DNA from: Nonomuraea maritima | Lineage (GTDB): Bacteria; Actinomycetota; Actinomycetes; Streptosporangiales; Streptosporangiaceae | Reading direction: 5' to 3' | Length of the DNA stretch: 64,000 nucleotides | NCBI RefSeq assembly: GCF_900100395.1 | Contig: NZ_FNFB01000031.1 | Location: 1 to 64,000 of the forward strand | Shown: positions 23,147 to 32,076 of the stretch, one piece after another | Layout of the letters: the number at the start of each line of letters is the position of its first letter | How positions within the stretch are numbered: position 1 is the first letter of the stretch | Position numbers and translations under genes: made by a program | Notes under the pieces: generated by a model | What the model saw: only the letters and a program-made list of their open reading frames with translations | Database searches by the model: none | What the model was told of the DNA's origin: nothing

Positions 23147-25711
23147 ATGAGTCCACCAGCGCAGGAATCCGGCGGCAGGCTCGTCGCCGCGGCCGAGGCC
23201 GCCATGATGCGTGCCCTGGTCGATCCGGACGACGCGATGCGCGCCGCGCGCGCCGTCCTCGCCGCCGCCGGACGTGCCGAGTCGCCGGAGGCGGAGGCCG
23301 TGGCGCTGCGGGCGATGGCGCTGGCCGCTCGCGAGCTGGGCGACCTCGAAGGCGCAGAACACCACCTGCGCCGGGCGATCGCCACCCGTGGAGCCCCTGC
23401 CTGGCGGGTCGCCCAGGCCCGCCTGTCGCTGGTCACCGTACGCACCGAGCGTGGCCATCCCCTGCAGGCCCTGCGCGTGGCCGCGCTGGCGTGGGCGTAC
23501 CTGCCGCCGCTCGACCGCGCCAAGCTCGACACCCAGCGCGCGGTCGCCCTGGCCTGCCTGGGCCGCCATCAGGAGGCCGAGGCCGCCTGCGACCGCGCAC
23601 TGCGCGCGCTGGTGACCGCGCCCGGCACCCTCGACGACCGGCGGTTCCTGGCCGGAGGGCTGCTCAACCGGGGGCTGATCCACTCCTACCGGGGCGACTG
23701 GGGCGCCGCCATGCGCGACCTGACTGCCTGCCTGCAGATCGCCGAGCACGCCGGGCTGCGCCACCTGGCCCGGCTGTCCTCCGCCAACCTGCCCTTCCTG
23801 TCCGTACGGCGGGGCGACATCGCGGGGGCGTTCAAGCACTACCGCGAGGCCGAGGACACCCTGTTCGGCTTCCCCGAACGCCTGGCCACGATGCGGGCCG
23901 ACTTCGCCGGAGCGCTGCTGGCCGCGCACCTGCCGGGCGAGGCCAGAGCGATGCTGAGCCTCGCCGTACCCGATCTGGAGGCCGCGGGCGCGCACGGCGC
24001 GCTGGCCGAGGCCCGGCTGAAACTGGCGCAGGTCGAACTGCTGACCGGCGATCCGCGCCGGGCCATGCAGGTGGCCGAGCAGGCCGCCGGCGAGCTCGCA
24101 GCCCAGGACCGGACGTCGTGGCTGCCGCAGGCCACGGAGGTCATGCTGCGGTGCCGGCTGGCGCTCGAAAGCGTCACGCCGGAGCTGGTGGCCGAGCTGA
24201 TCTCGTGCGCCGACGCGCTGGAGGGCGGTTCGGCGCACCCCGCCGACGCGGCGGTGCTGCGCCTGGAGGCGGCAGAAGCGGCGCTCGCCGTGGACGACCA
24301 CCCGACCGCCTCGGCGCAGCTGGCCCACCTCACCAGGAACGCCGAGCGGCGCGAGCCGCGCGCGCCGGCCGGCACCCGGCTGACGCCGCTGTCGCGCGCG
24401 CCGGCCCAGCCTCCGGCGGTCCCGGCGCCGGTGCGTCAGCACGCGCTCGCGCTGCAGGCGGCGCTGCGCGAGGACCTCCCGGCGGCCTTCCACGCGGTAC
24501 GCGAGGGCTTGGAGGACGTGAGCGGCCGGCTGGAGACGTTCGACGACCCGTCGGTGCGCGCCCACGCGGCCCGGTCGGGCATGCGGCTGGCGGCGTTCGG
24601 GCTGGGGCTCGCGGCGCAGGGCGGTGAGGCCGCGGAGGTGTTCAAGTGGGCAGAACGGTGGCGCGCCGTCGCCGCGCCCGCTCACGCGAGCGTGCCGGCC
24701 GACCTCGAGCGGGTGCGGGCGGACCTCGGCACGGGCGCCCTCGTGGAGTACGTCGCCGACCAGGACACGCTGCTGGCCGTGCTCGTCAGCGGCCGGCGGA
24801 CGCTGCTGCGGCGGCTGTGCGACGTGCGCGAGGTCAAGGAGGCGATCGTCCGGCTCCGGTACGCCTTGCGCCGCCAGCAGGAGCGGACCGTCGTCGAGAC
24901 GGCGGCCGCCGAGGTCGAACGGCTCGTGCTGCGGCCGCTCGCGCCCGAGCTGGGTGACGGGCCGCTGGTGGTGGTTCCGGTGGGCGCGCTGCACACGCTG
25001 CCGTGGGGTGCGCTGCCGAGCCTGCGCGAACGGCCGGTGAGCGTGGCGGCCAGCGCCGCGGGCTGGTGCCGCGCGCGCGCCCTGCCCCGCCCCGACCGGG
25101 CGCCGGTCGTGGCCGCGGCGGCCGGGCCCGCGCTCGCGCACGCCGAGGCCGAAGTGGCGCACGTGCTCGCCTGCCACCCCGGAGGGCGGCAGGTGCCCGC
25201 CCAGGTCGAGGCGGTGCTTTCGGCGCTGGAGAGCGCCGACGTCCTGCACCTGGCCGCCCATGGGGTGTTCCACGCGCGCACCCCGCTGGTGTCGGGCATC
25301 ACCCTGGACGACGGCCCCCTCATGGCGTACGACCTGCTGGAGCTGCCGCGTACGGCCGGGCTCGTGGTGCTGTCGGCGTGCAACTCCGGGATGTCGCGGA
25401 CGCCGATGGAGGGCGCGCCGCTCGGGCTGCCGGGGACGTTCCTCGCGAAGAGCACGTCCTGCGTGGTCGCCGGGATGGTGCCGGTGCGCGACGAGGCCGC
25501 GAAGGCGGTCATGAGCGTGTTCCACGAGCTCGTGGTGGCCGGGCAGCCGCCGGACGCGGCGCTGGCCGGCGCGGCGGCGAAGGCCGAGGAGGCCGGTTTC
25601 GTCTGCTTCGGCGCCGGCGACGTGCCGCTCTACCGACGCCCGGGCGGACGTCAGCCGGTGGCGACCGGCCTCGACGGGTCGGCCACCCAGTGCGACCAGG
25701 AGCCGACGTAG
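23147..25711 (+). CDS. TPR-CHAT caspase-like protease
   Basis: An 854-residue protein. Residues ~15-430 are helical TPR-like repeats (for example EAEAVALRAMALAARELGDLEGAEHHLRRAIAT). The C-terminal ~300 residues are a CHAT peptidase domain with the caspase-type dyad His705 (LHLAAHGVFH) and Cys745 (VVLSACNSG), followed by GLPGTFLAKSTSCVVAGMVPVRDEAA. CHAT proteases, such as the TPR-CHAT subunit of Craspase, are opened by a signal sensed through TPR or partner contacts and then cut a specific protein. Here the operon supplies a sigma factor and a small beta protein as candidate substrates. The last 61 bp overlap the convergent rhodanese gene. Confidence 0.92.
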   Translation: MSPPAQESGGRLVAAAEAAMMRALVDPDDAMRAARAVLAAAGRAESPEAEAVALRAMALAARELGDLEGAEHHLRRAIATRGAPAWRVAQARLSLVTVRTERGHPLQALRVAALAWAYLPPLDRAKLDTQRAVALACLGRHQEAEAACDRALRALVTAPGTLDDRRFLAGGLLNRGLIHSYRGDWGAAMRDLTACLQIAEHAGLRHLARLSSANLPFLSVRRGDIAGAFKHYREAEDTLFGFPERLATMRADFAGALLAAHLPGEARAMLSLAVPDLEAAGAHGALAEARLKLAQVELLTGDPRRAMQVAEQAAGELAAQDRTSWLPQATEVMLRCRLALESVTPELVAELISCADALEGGSAHPADAAVLRLEAAEAALAVDDHPTASAQLAHLTRNAERREPRAPAGTRLTPLSRAPAQPPAVPAPVRQHALALQAALREDLPAAFHAVREGLEDVSGRLETFDDPSVRAHAARSGMRLAAFGLGLAAQGGEAAEVFKWAERWRAVAAPAHASVPADLERVRADLGTGALVEYVADQDTLLAVLVSGRRTLLRRLCDVREVKEAIVRLRYALRRQQERTVVETAAAEVERLVLRPLAPELGDGPLVVVPVGALHTLPWGALPSLRERPVSVAASAAGWCRARALPRPDRAPVVAAAAGPALAHAEAEVAHVLACHPGGRQVPAQVEAVLSALESADVLHLAAHGVFHARTPLVSGITLDDGPLMAYDLLELPRTAGLVVLSACNSGMSRTPMEGAPLGLPGTFLAKSTSCVVAGMVPVRDEAAKAVMSVFHELVVAGQPPDAALAGAAAKAEEAGFVCFGAGDVPLYRRPGGRQPVATGLDGSATQCDQEPT

Positions 25712-26466
25712 AGGGCGGCGGGAACGCCCGCGACCGCCAGCGCCAGCACCTCGTGGGCGGCCGTCACGCCAGAACCGCAGTACGCCCCCGTCCTGACGCC
25801 CTCGGTGACGCCCAGCCCGGCGAAGCGGTGGCGGAGCGTCTCGGCGGCGAGGAACCTGCCGTCGGGGCCGACGTTCTCGGTCGTGGGGGCGGAGACCGCG
25901 CCCGGCACGTGCCCGGCGACCGGGTCGATCGGCTCGACCTCGCCCCGGTAGCGCTCGGCGGCCCTGGCGTCGAGCAGCACGCCCTCACCGGCCAGCGCCG
26001 CCGCCTCGTCGGCCGTCAGCATCGGCATGCCGCCCGGCCGCGCGGTGAAGTCGCCCTCGGCCGGCACGGGGACGTCCTTGGTGACGGGCAGCCCGGCGGC
26101 GAGCCAGGCGGGCAGCCCGCCGTCGAGCACGCGTACGTCGTGGTGGCCGTAGTAGCGCAGCACCCACCAGGCCCGGGCGGCGGCGGTCGAGGCGGTGTCG
26201 TCGTAGACCACCACCGGACGGTCGTCGGACACCCCGAGGCGGCGCATCGCGCTCTGGAAGGCCGACGGCTCGGGCAGCGGGTGGCGTCCGGCCTCGCCAG
26301 GAGGGTCGGCCAGGTCGGCGTTGAGGTCGCAGAAGACGGCGCCCTCAACGTGACCCTCGCGGTAGAGGTCGATCCCGGGCGGGCCGCCCAGCCGCCATCG
26401 CACGTCGAGCACGGTCGCGCCGCGGAGCTCGGCGAGCTGCTCGGGAGTGATCAACAGGCTGGTCAC
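25651..26466 (-). CDS. Rhodanese-type sulfurtransferase (two-domain)
   Basis: A 271-residue tandem rhodanese. The N-terminal domain is the inactive structural copy; the C-terminal domain carries Cys230 in YCGSGVTA, the active loop CGSGVTA of thiosulfate and 3-mercaptopyruvate sulfurtransferases. It moves sulfane sulfur from donor to acceptor in the cytosol. The GTG at 26466 has TGGAGGT six bases upstream and overlaps the stop of the phosphodiesterase gene (GTGA), so the two are translationally coupled. Its last 61 bp are antisense to the end of the CHAT gene. Confidence 0.92.
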   Translation of the reverse strand: MTSLLITPEQLAELRGATVLDVRWRLGGPPGIDLYREGHVEGAVFCDLNADLADPPGEAGRHPLPEPSAFQSAMRRLGVSDDRPVVVYDDTASTAAARAWWVLRYYGHHDVRVLDGGLPAWLAAGLPVTKDVPVPAEGDFTARPGGMPMLTADEAAALAGEGVLLDARAAERYRGEVEPIDPVAGHVPGAVSAPTTENVGPDGRFLAAETLRHRFAGLGVTEGVRTGAYCGSGVTAAHEVLALAVAGVPAALYVGSWSHWVADPSRPVATG

Positions 26467-27581
26467 GAACGTACCTCCAGGAGCGGGACGTGCTGTTCTG
26501 CCGCGGTCAGCGAGCCATGGTAACCGGCGAAGCGGGCCTCGACGGGGTGCTGGGTGGGAGCGGTGAGGACCAGGCCGCCGTACGGGACCGCCACGACGTC
26601 GCCGATGCGTTCGAGCCACGCCTCGCGCACCCGGGGGCCGAACCAGCCCGACTCGACCGCCTCCTGGCGCGAGACCACCCGCGCCCGGTCGCCGAGGAAG
26701 CCGCGCCACGACTCAAGCACCTGCTTGGCGGCCCCAGGTCGGGTGTAGACGTGCCTGGCCCGCGCCTCGCCGCCGAGCAGCTCGACCCCTTCCGTCAGCT
26801 CGGGGACGCGCTCGGCGTCGATCCGCTCGGTGGCGTTGACCATGCCGTGGTCGGCGGTGACGTAGAGCGCCGTTCCGGGCGGGAGCCCCTCGGCGAGCCG
26901 CTGCGCCATGTCGTCGACGACGGACAGCTGCCGCAGCCACGCGTCGCTGCCCCAGCCGGTCATGTGCCCGGCGGCGTCGAGGTCGCCGTAGTAGACGGTG
27001 GCGTGGGCGGGACGGCTCTCGCGCAGCGCCGCGTGGGCGCGGGCGACGCGCTCGTCCACGGAGTCGGCGGGCGCGTACCGTACGCCGCGGTAGACGGCCC
27101 TGGTCAAACCGGTGGCCTCGAACTCGGCGGGCGCGACGTACACGGGCCGCACCCCGGCACGGGCGGCGCGCTCGTAGACCGTCTCGGCGGGCTGCCACTC
27201 CTCGGGCTCGACCGTCAGGCCCTCGGGAGCGGTCCAGCGCAGGCAGTTGAACAGGTGGCCGGTGCCGGGCAGGGCGAGCATCAGGCCGACCATGCCGTGC
27301 TCGCCGGGAGTCAGGCCGGTGCCGAGGCTGGACAGGCTGGTGACGGTGGTCGAGGGGAACCCGGCGGAGAGGGTACGGCCCGCCAGGCTCGCCAGGAAGG
27401 GGGCGCGTTCGGGGTGGGCGCTCAGCAGCTCGGCGCCGAGACCGTCGACCAGCAGGAGGCAGACACGGTCGGCGGGCTCCAGCGCCAGCGCGTTGGGCTC
27501 ACGCAGGCCCAGCGCGGCGAGCAGGGAGCCGGGCAGGTCGGTCAGCGACCCGCCGCCGTACCCCGGCACTAGCATTCCCAC
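26463..27581 (-). CDS. Alkaline phosphatase-fold phosphodiesterase / nucleotide pyrophosphatase
   Basis: A 372-residue protein of the nucleotide pyrophosphatase/phosphodiesterase family. Metal ligands are visible in LLLVDGLGAE, the nucleophile Thr in FPSTTVTSLSSLGTG, and further ligands in YYGDLDAAGH and VTADHGM. No signal peptide is present, so it acts in the cytosol. Substrates cannot be read from sequence; this group hydrolyses nucleotide or sugar phosphodiesters. The start is taken at GTG 27581, with ATG 27575 as an alternative. It forms an operon with the downstream rhodanese. Confidence 0.87.
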   Translation of the reverse strand: MGMLVPGYGGGSLTDLPGSLLAALGLREPNALALEPADRVCLLLVDGLGAELLSAHPERAPFLASLAGRTLSAGFPSTTVTSLSSLGTGLTPGEHGMVGLMLALPGTGHLFNCLRWTAPEGLTVEPEEWQPAETVYERAARAGVRPVYVAPAEFEATGLTRAVYRGVRYAPADSVDERVARAHAALRESRPAHATVYYGDLDAAGHMTGWGSDAWLRQLSVVDDMAQRLAEGLPPGTALYVTADHGMVNATERIDAERVPELTEGVELLGGEARARHVYTRPGAAKQVLESWRGFLGDRARVVSRQEAVESGWFGPRVREAWLERIGDVVAVPYGGLVLTAPTQHPVEARFAGYHGSLTAAEQHVPLLEVRS

Positions 27582-27644
27582 AGTCTAAGCCTCGACCTGC
27601 CGCGCGTACCGCGGGACCTGCGCCGGGGCACGCGCGGGCAGCGG

Positions 27645-28235
27645 TCAGGAGCCCGAGCGGGCGGTGGCCTCCGAGAGGGCCTTGGCGAAGGCAAGCACGT
27701 GGGTGACGGCCTCAGGGCCGTCTGCGGCCTCGCTCACCCGCAGCGACAGGTCGTCGGCGGTGATGGCGCCGGTGTAGCCGTGGTCGGCCTCGCAGTTCTC
27801 GTCGCCGCAGGTGGCGGGTTCGAGGTCGACGTGGGAGATGGCGCCCCAGCCGATGGTGAGCGTCACCTCCGTGGGAGGGACGCCCGGGGCGTACGCGGCG
27901 GGGTCGGGCACCACGCGGGTGACGGCCACCGACTGCACGCGGCTCAGCCGCACGGCCTCGGTGGTGGTGGAGGCGTGGGACGCCGAGACGCCCTCGACCG
28001 CGGGGTGCTCGTCGGTGTGGCAGACCAGCAGCCGCGTGGCCGACAGCACCAGAACGGTGACGTGCCGGCGAACCTCCATCGCGGGATCGAACGTGGCCTC
28101 GTGATGGACCACGAACGCGGTCACGGCCTCCTTGCCCAGGGCCGATTCGACCGCATCGGTGACGAGGTCGGGGTAGTAGCCGCTGCGCTCGATCGCTTCG
28201 CGCAGGCCCGCGGCGGAGACTCGGGTTTCCCTCAT
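27645..28235 (-). CDS. DUF5998 family protein
   Basis: A 196-residue actinobacterial protein. VVHHEATFDPAMEVRRHVTVLVLSATRLLVCHTDEH and WGAISHVDLEPATCGDENCEADHG are its most distinctive stretches; the last has a CxxxxC pair that might bind metal. The fold suggests a PH-like beta barrel followed by helices. Function unknown; in related genomes it lies between the phosphodiesterase and the acetyltransferase genes as here. The ATG at 28235 has AGGATGG just upstream. Confidence 0.72.
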   Translation of the reverse strand: MRETRVSAAGLREAIERSGYYPDLVTDAVESALGKEAVTAFVVHHEATFDPAMEVRRHVTVLVLSATRLLVCHTDEHPAVEGVSASHASTTTEAVRLSRVQSVAVTRVVPDPAAYAPGVPPTEVTLTIGWGAISHVDLEPATCGDENCEADHGYTGAITADDLSLRVSEAADGPEAVTHVLAFAKALSEATARSGS

Positions 28236-28328
28236 GGGTCCATCCTGCCAGGGCCGGGCAGTGCCCTCACCCGCCCGGCATAACGCTCTATAACGTCTTG
28301 CGCACCGGCCTCACCGGGCACAGCCGCA

Positions 28329-31034
28329 TCAGGACAGTCGGCGCGGCCCACCGTCGAGCCGTGGCCCTGCCGGGGTGCGCAAGGTGGCGCGCGCCCCGAG
28401 GACCATGACGTCCGACTCGCCCACGAGCACCTGGTCGAGGTCGAGCCTGGCCACCTCCGGCAGGTCGTCGGCCAGCCGCCCGACGCGTACGAGCAGCTCC
28501 TCGAGGGCGCCGACCGCCACGGGCGGGTAACCGTACTGACCGAACAGCAGCGGGGCGGCGCGTACGGACCGCACCAGCGCCGCGGCGTCCTCGCCGGTCA
28601 GCGGCGCGAGGCGGAAGCCCTGGTCGAGCAGGAGGCGCGCGGTCACCTCGCCCAGCCCGAACGACACGACAGGACCGAACGCGGGGTCCTCCACGACCCC
28701 CACGACCGTCGGGACGGCGGGCTGCGGAGCCATGCGCTGCACGGCCAGCTCGGCGTCCTGGCCGAACTGCTCGGCGAACTCGGCGTAGGCGTGGCGTACC
28801 GTCTCGGGCCCGGTCAGCCCCAGCCGGACGGTGCCGGCGCGGCGTGAGGCGCCGGGGTCGGCGACCTTGACCACCGCAGGCCAGCCGAGCCGCTCGGCGG
28901 CGGCCACCGCCTCCTCCGGCGAGCGCACGATCTCGGTGGGCCACACGGTCAGCCCGTAGCAGGACAGCAGTTCGGTCGCGTCGATCTCCACCGGCGGCCC
29001 TGCCTGCGCGAACGTCCCCGTAGCCGTGGCGGCGTCCTGCGCCGCCGCCGTGCCGGCCGCGAGGGTCTCGCGGACGAGGGCCCGCGCGCGGGCGGTGTCG
29101 ATGCCGTCGAGCTGCGGCAGCGGCCCCGCGGGGCGCGCGCGCCACTTCGCGTAGCGCACCGCGTGAGCCAGCGCCCGCACGGCCTCCTCAGGGGCCGTGT
29201 ACGAGGGGATGGAGCCGCGCTCGGGCGTCGCGCCCGTCTTGACGCGCAGCGACGGATGCATCCCGAGATGCCCTTCGAACGTGGCCAGCACCGGCTTGCC
29301 TGCCCCCTCGGACACCCGCAGCAGCTCGCCCGCCACCGCGTCGGCGTCCCCGGGGATCGGCGGCGTGTAGATCACGACGACCGCGTCGACCTCGGGCGCG
29401 GCCAGCTCGCTTGCGAGGGACTCGCCGTACTCGGCGGCCCCGGCCGACGGCCCCAGGTTGACCGGCGGGCGAGGTTCGAGCCCGGCGGCCTGGCAGGCGT
29501 GCACCGCGAGCAGGCCGAGCGCGTCGGAGTTGGTCACCAGCGCCACCCGCGGACCGGCGGGCGGCGGCTGGTAGGCCAGCAGCTGGCCCACGTCGAAGAG
29601 CTGGAAGAGGTCGTCGACCCTGATCAGGCCCGCCTGCTCGAACAGCGAGCTGATCGCCGAGTCGGGCAGCCCGAGCTCCTTGGCCGAGTGCCCGGCCGGG
29701 GTGTCGCCCGTCTTGACCACCACGACCGGCTTGTTGCGGGAGATGCGCCGCGCGAGCCGGGTGAACTTGCGCGGGTTGCCCAGCGACTCGAGGTAAAGGA
29801 GGATCACCTCGGTCGAGTCGTCCTCCTCCCAGTACTGCAGCAGGTCGTTGCCCGAGACGTCGGCGCGGTTCCCCGCCGAGACGAACGTCGAGATGCCCAT
29901 GCCGCGCTGGGCCACCCGCTGCAGCAGCGCGGTGCCGAGCGCGCCCGACTGGCTGAAGAAGCCCACCTTGCCGCGGCCCGGGACGGTGGCGGCCAGCGTG
30001 GCGTTCAGCCTGACCGCCGGGTCGGTGTTGGCGATGCCGAGACAGTTGGGGCCCACGACCCGCAGGCCGTACGAACGGGCGATGCGGGCGAGTTCGTCCT
30101 GACGGGAACGCCCTTCCTCGCCCGTCTCGCCGAACCCGGACGAGACCACGACCAGGCCGTGCACGCCCTTCTCCGCGCACTCCTTCACCACGTCGATCAC
30201 GCCCTCCGCGGGCACGGCGACGACGGCGAGATCGACCTCGTCGTCGATGTCGCTCACCCGCGGGTAGGCCCGCACGCCCGCCATCGCGCGCGCCTCGCGG
30301 TGCACCGGGTAGACCGGACCGGTGAAGTCGGCTGCCAGCAGATTGCGCAGCACCGTCTGGCCCACGCCACCGGGCGCGCGCGAGGCGCCGATGACCGCGA
30401 CCGAGCCGGGGGCGAGCAGCCTGCTGATGGACCGGGCCTCGGCCCGGTGCTCGCGCGCCTCCACGACCTCCGCCGACGTCTCGGTCGGGGTCAGGTCGAG
30501 CGTCATGCGGACGACGCCGTCGGCGAACTGACTCTGGGCGGTGTAGCCGGCCTGGCGCAGCACCCCCATCATGCGCATGTTGGCGGGCAGCACGTCGGCG
30601 ACGAACCGTTCGATGCCGCGTTCGCGGGCCGTCGCGGCCAGATGCTCCAGCAGGACGGACGCCACTCCCCTGCCCTGGTGGGCGTCCTCGACGAGGAAGG
30701 CCACCTCGGCCTCGCCCGGTTCTGTGCGGTCGTAGCGGATCACCGCCACCATCTCGGCGCCGATCGTGGCGATCAGGGCCACCCTGCCGACGTAGTCGAC
30801 GTTGGTGAACCGCTCGACCTCCCTGTCGGACAGCCGCGGCCGCGGACCGAAGAACCGGAAGTAGATCGACTCGTCGGACAACCGGGAGTAGAACGAACGG
30901 AGACGGTCGGCGTCCGCCGGCCTGATGGGCCTGACGTGCGCGGTGCCGCCGTCGGCGAGGACGACGTCGGCCTCCCAGTGAGCCGGATACTGTGCCTCCA
31001 CGATGTCGAGCGTAACCCTGGCTTCGTATGCCAT
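28329..31034 (-). CDS. GNAT acetyltransferase fused to NDP-forming acyl-CoA synthetase (Pat/AcuA-like lysine acetyltransferase)
   Basis: A 901-residue fusion. Residues ~25-180 are a GNAT domain with the acetyl-CoA loop HQGRGVASVL. A CoA-binding Rossmann domain follows (LAPGSVAVIGASRAPGGVGQTVLRNL), then ligase-type domains and a C-terminal ATP-grasp domain (EIDATELLSCYGLTVWPTEIVRSPEEAVAAAERLGWPAVVKV). Such proteins, including Salmonella Pat and actinobacterial PatA, acetylate acetyl-CoA synthetases and other enzymes on lysine; the ligase part mostly senses CoA metabolites. Whether the catalytic His of the synthetase is kept is not clear. The ATG at 31034 was chosen on similarity. Confidence 0.9.
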   Translation of the reverse strand: MAYEARVTLDIVEAQYPAHWEADVVLADGGTAHVRPIRPADADRLRSFYSRLSDESIYFRFFGPRPRLSDREVERFTNVDYVGRVALIATIGAEMVAVIRYDRTEPGEAEVAFLVEDAHQGRGVASVLLEHLAATARERGIERFVADVLPANMRMMGVLRQAGYTAQSQFADGVVRMTLDLTPTETSAEVVEAREHRAEARSISRLLAPGSVAVIGASRAPGGVGQTVLRNLLAADFTGPVYPVHREARAMAGVRAYPRVSDIDDEVDLAVVAVPAEGVIDVVKECAEKGVHGLVVVSSGFGETGEEGRSRQDELARIARSYGLRVVGPNCLGIANTDPAVRLNATLAATVPGRGKVGFFSQSGALGTALLQRVAQRGMGISTFVSAGNRADVSGNDLLQYWEEDDSTEVILLYLESLGNPRKFTRLARRISRNKPVVVVKTGDTPAGHSAKELGLPDSAISSLFEQAGLIRVDDLFQLFDVGQLLAYQPPPAGPRVALVTNSDALGLLAVHACQAAGLEPRPPVNLGPSAGAAEYGESLASELAAPEVDAVVVIYTPPIPGDADAVAGELLRVSEGAGKPVLATFEGHLGMHPSLRVKTGATPERGSIPSYTAPEEAVRALAHAVRYAKWRARPAGPLPQLDGIDTARARALVRETLAAGTAAAQDAATATGTFAQAGPPVEIDATELLSCYGLTVWPTEIVRSPEEAVAAAERLGWPAVVKVADPGASRRAGTVRLGLTGPETVRHAYAEFAEQFGQDAELAVQRMAPQPAVPTVVGVVEDPAFGPVVSFGLGEVTARLLLDQGFRLAPLTGEDAAALVRSVRAAPLLFGQYGYPPVAVGALEELLVRVGRLADDLPEVARLDLDQVLVGESDVMVLGARATLRTPAGPRLDGGPRRLS

Positions 31035-31182
31035 GACCAGAGGCGCTGTTGGACAACGCTTGTGCATCGACTCACACCCGGTCTCCGGGGTCGGCCCCAC
31101 GAACAGCCTGGAAGCTGTTAGTTTTACGGTGGCGTTTCGCCGTGGCCAGGCTCGTTTTCGAAGGCAGCAAGGTGGTGACATC

Positions 31183-32076
31183 ATGACGCGGGTCGTCGTG
31201 GTGGGCGATCTCATGACCGACGCGGTCGCTCGCGCCCGTTATGCGCTCGCCAGGGCGAGCGACACCCCGGCGATCGTGACGATGCACGGTGGTGGTTCCG
31301 GGGCCAATATCTCCTCCTGGCTCGCTGTCGAAGGCGGCGACGTCGCCTTCATCGGCCGCAGGGGCGCCGACATCACCGGCCGCAACCGCGACATGGAACT
31401 GATGGGGTACGGCGTCGACGCCCGCCTCGTCATGGACCCTGAGCGCCCGACCGGCACCTGCGTGGTACTCGTCACCCACAAGGGCGAGCGCACCATGCTC
31501 TCCGACCCCGGCGCGAACGCGGCTCTGTCGCCCGAAGACCTTCCGCGCGACCTGTTCACCAACGGTTCCCACCTGCACCTGTCGGGTTACACGCTGGTCA
31601 ACGAGGGTTCGCGCGACGCCGGCCTGGCCGCGCTCGACATGGCCCGGCGCAGCGGCATGTCGATCTCGGTCGACTGCGCGTCGGCCGCACCGCTCGATCG
31701 CACGGGCGCCGAGCCGTTCCTCGAGTGGACCAACGGCGCCAAGCTGCTGTTCGCCAACACCGACCAGGCCAAGGTCCTGACCGGCCGCGACGACGCCGAG
31801 GCCGCCGCGAAGGTCCTCACCGCGTGGTTCCCCGAGGTCGTCATCAAGCTGAACGCCGAGGGCGCGCTCTGGTACGGCAACGGCCGCCCCGACCCCGTCC
31901 GCGTCGCCGCCGACCCGGTCGACAAGATCGTCGACGGTACGGGCGCGGGCGACGCGTTCTGCGCCGGCTTCCTGCCCGAATGGCTCGACGGCAAGCCCCC
32001 CGCCGAATCACTGGCCTCCGGCTGCCGCCTGGCCACCAAGGCCATCATGCACCTGGGCGCCCGTCCCCCGTTCTAA
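31183..32076 (+). CDS. PfkB-family sugar kinase
   Basis: A 297-residue kinase of the ribokinase/fructokinase group. HGGGSGANISSWLAVEGGDVAFIGRRGAD matches the N-terminal PfkB signature, and DGTGAGDAFCAGFL is the second signature with catalytic base Asp257. It phosphorylates a sugar or a sugar-like alcohol with ATP; neighbours do not suggest which. The ATG at 31183 has AGGTGG eight bases upstream. It is divergent from the acetyltransferase gene with 148 bp between. Confidence 0.9.
   Translation: MTRVVVVGDLMTDAVARARYALARASDTPAIVTMHGGGSGANISSWLAVEGGDVAFIGRRGADITGRNRDMELMGYGVDARLVMDPERPTGTCVVLVTHKGERTMLSDPGANAALSPEDLPRDLFTNGSHLHLSGYTLVNEGSRDAGLAALDMARRSGMSISVDCASAAPLDRTGAEPFLEWTNGAKLLFANTDQAKVLTGRDDAEAAAKVLTAWFPEVVIKLNAEGALWYGNGRPDPVRVAADPVDKIVDGTGAGDAFCAGFLPEWLDGKPPAESLASGCRLATKAIMHLGARPPF

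Noticed and set aside
24682-25512. 276-codon minus-strand frame inside the CHAT gene
   Set aside because: Shadow frame; it lies wholly inside the protease domain with intact catalytic residues and carries no motif of its own.
22937-25525. 862-codon minus-strand frame across the CHAT gene
   Set aside because: Antisense of the CHAT gene; composition is Arg/Gln/Gly-rich without a conserved block.
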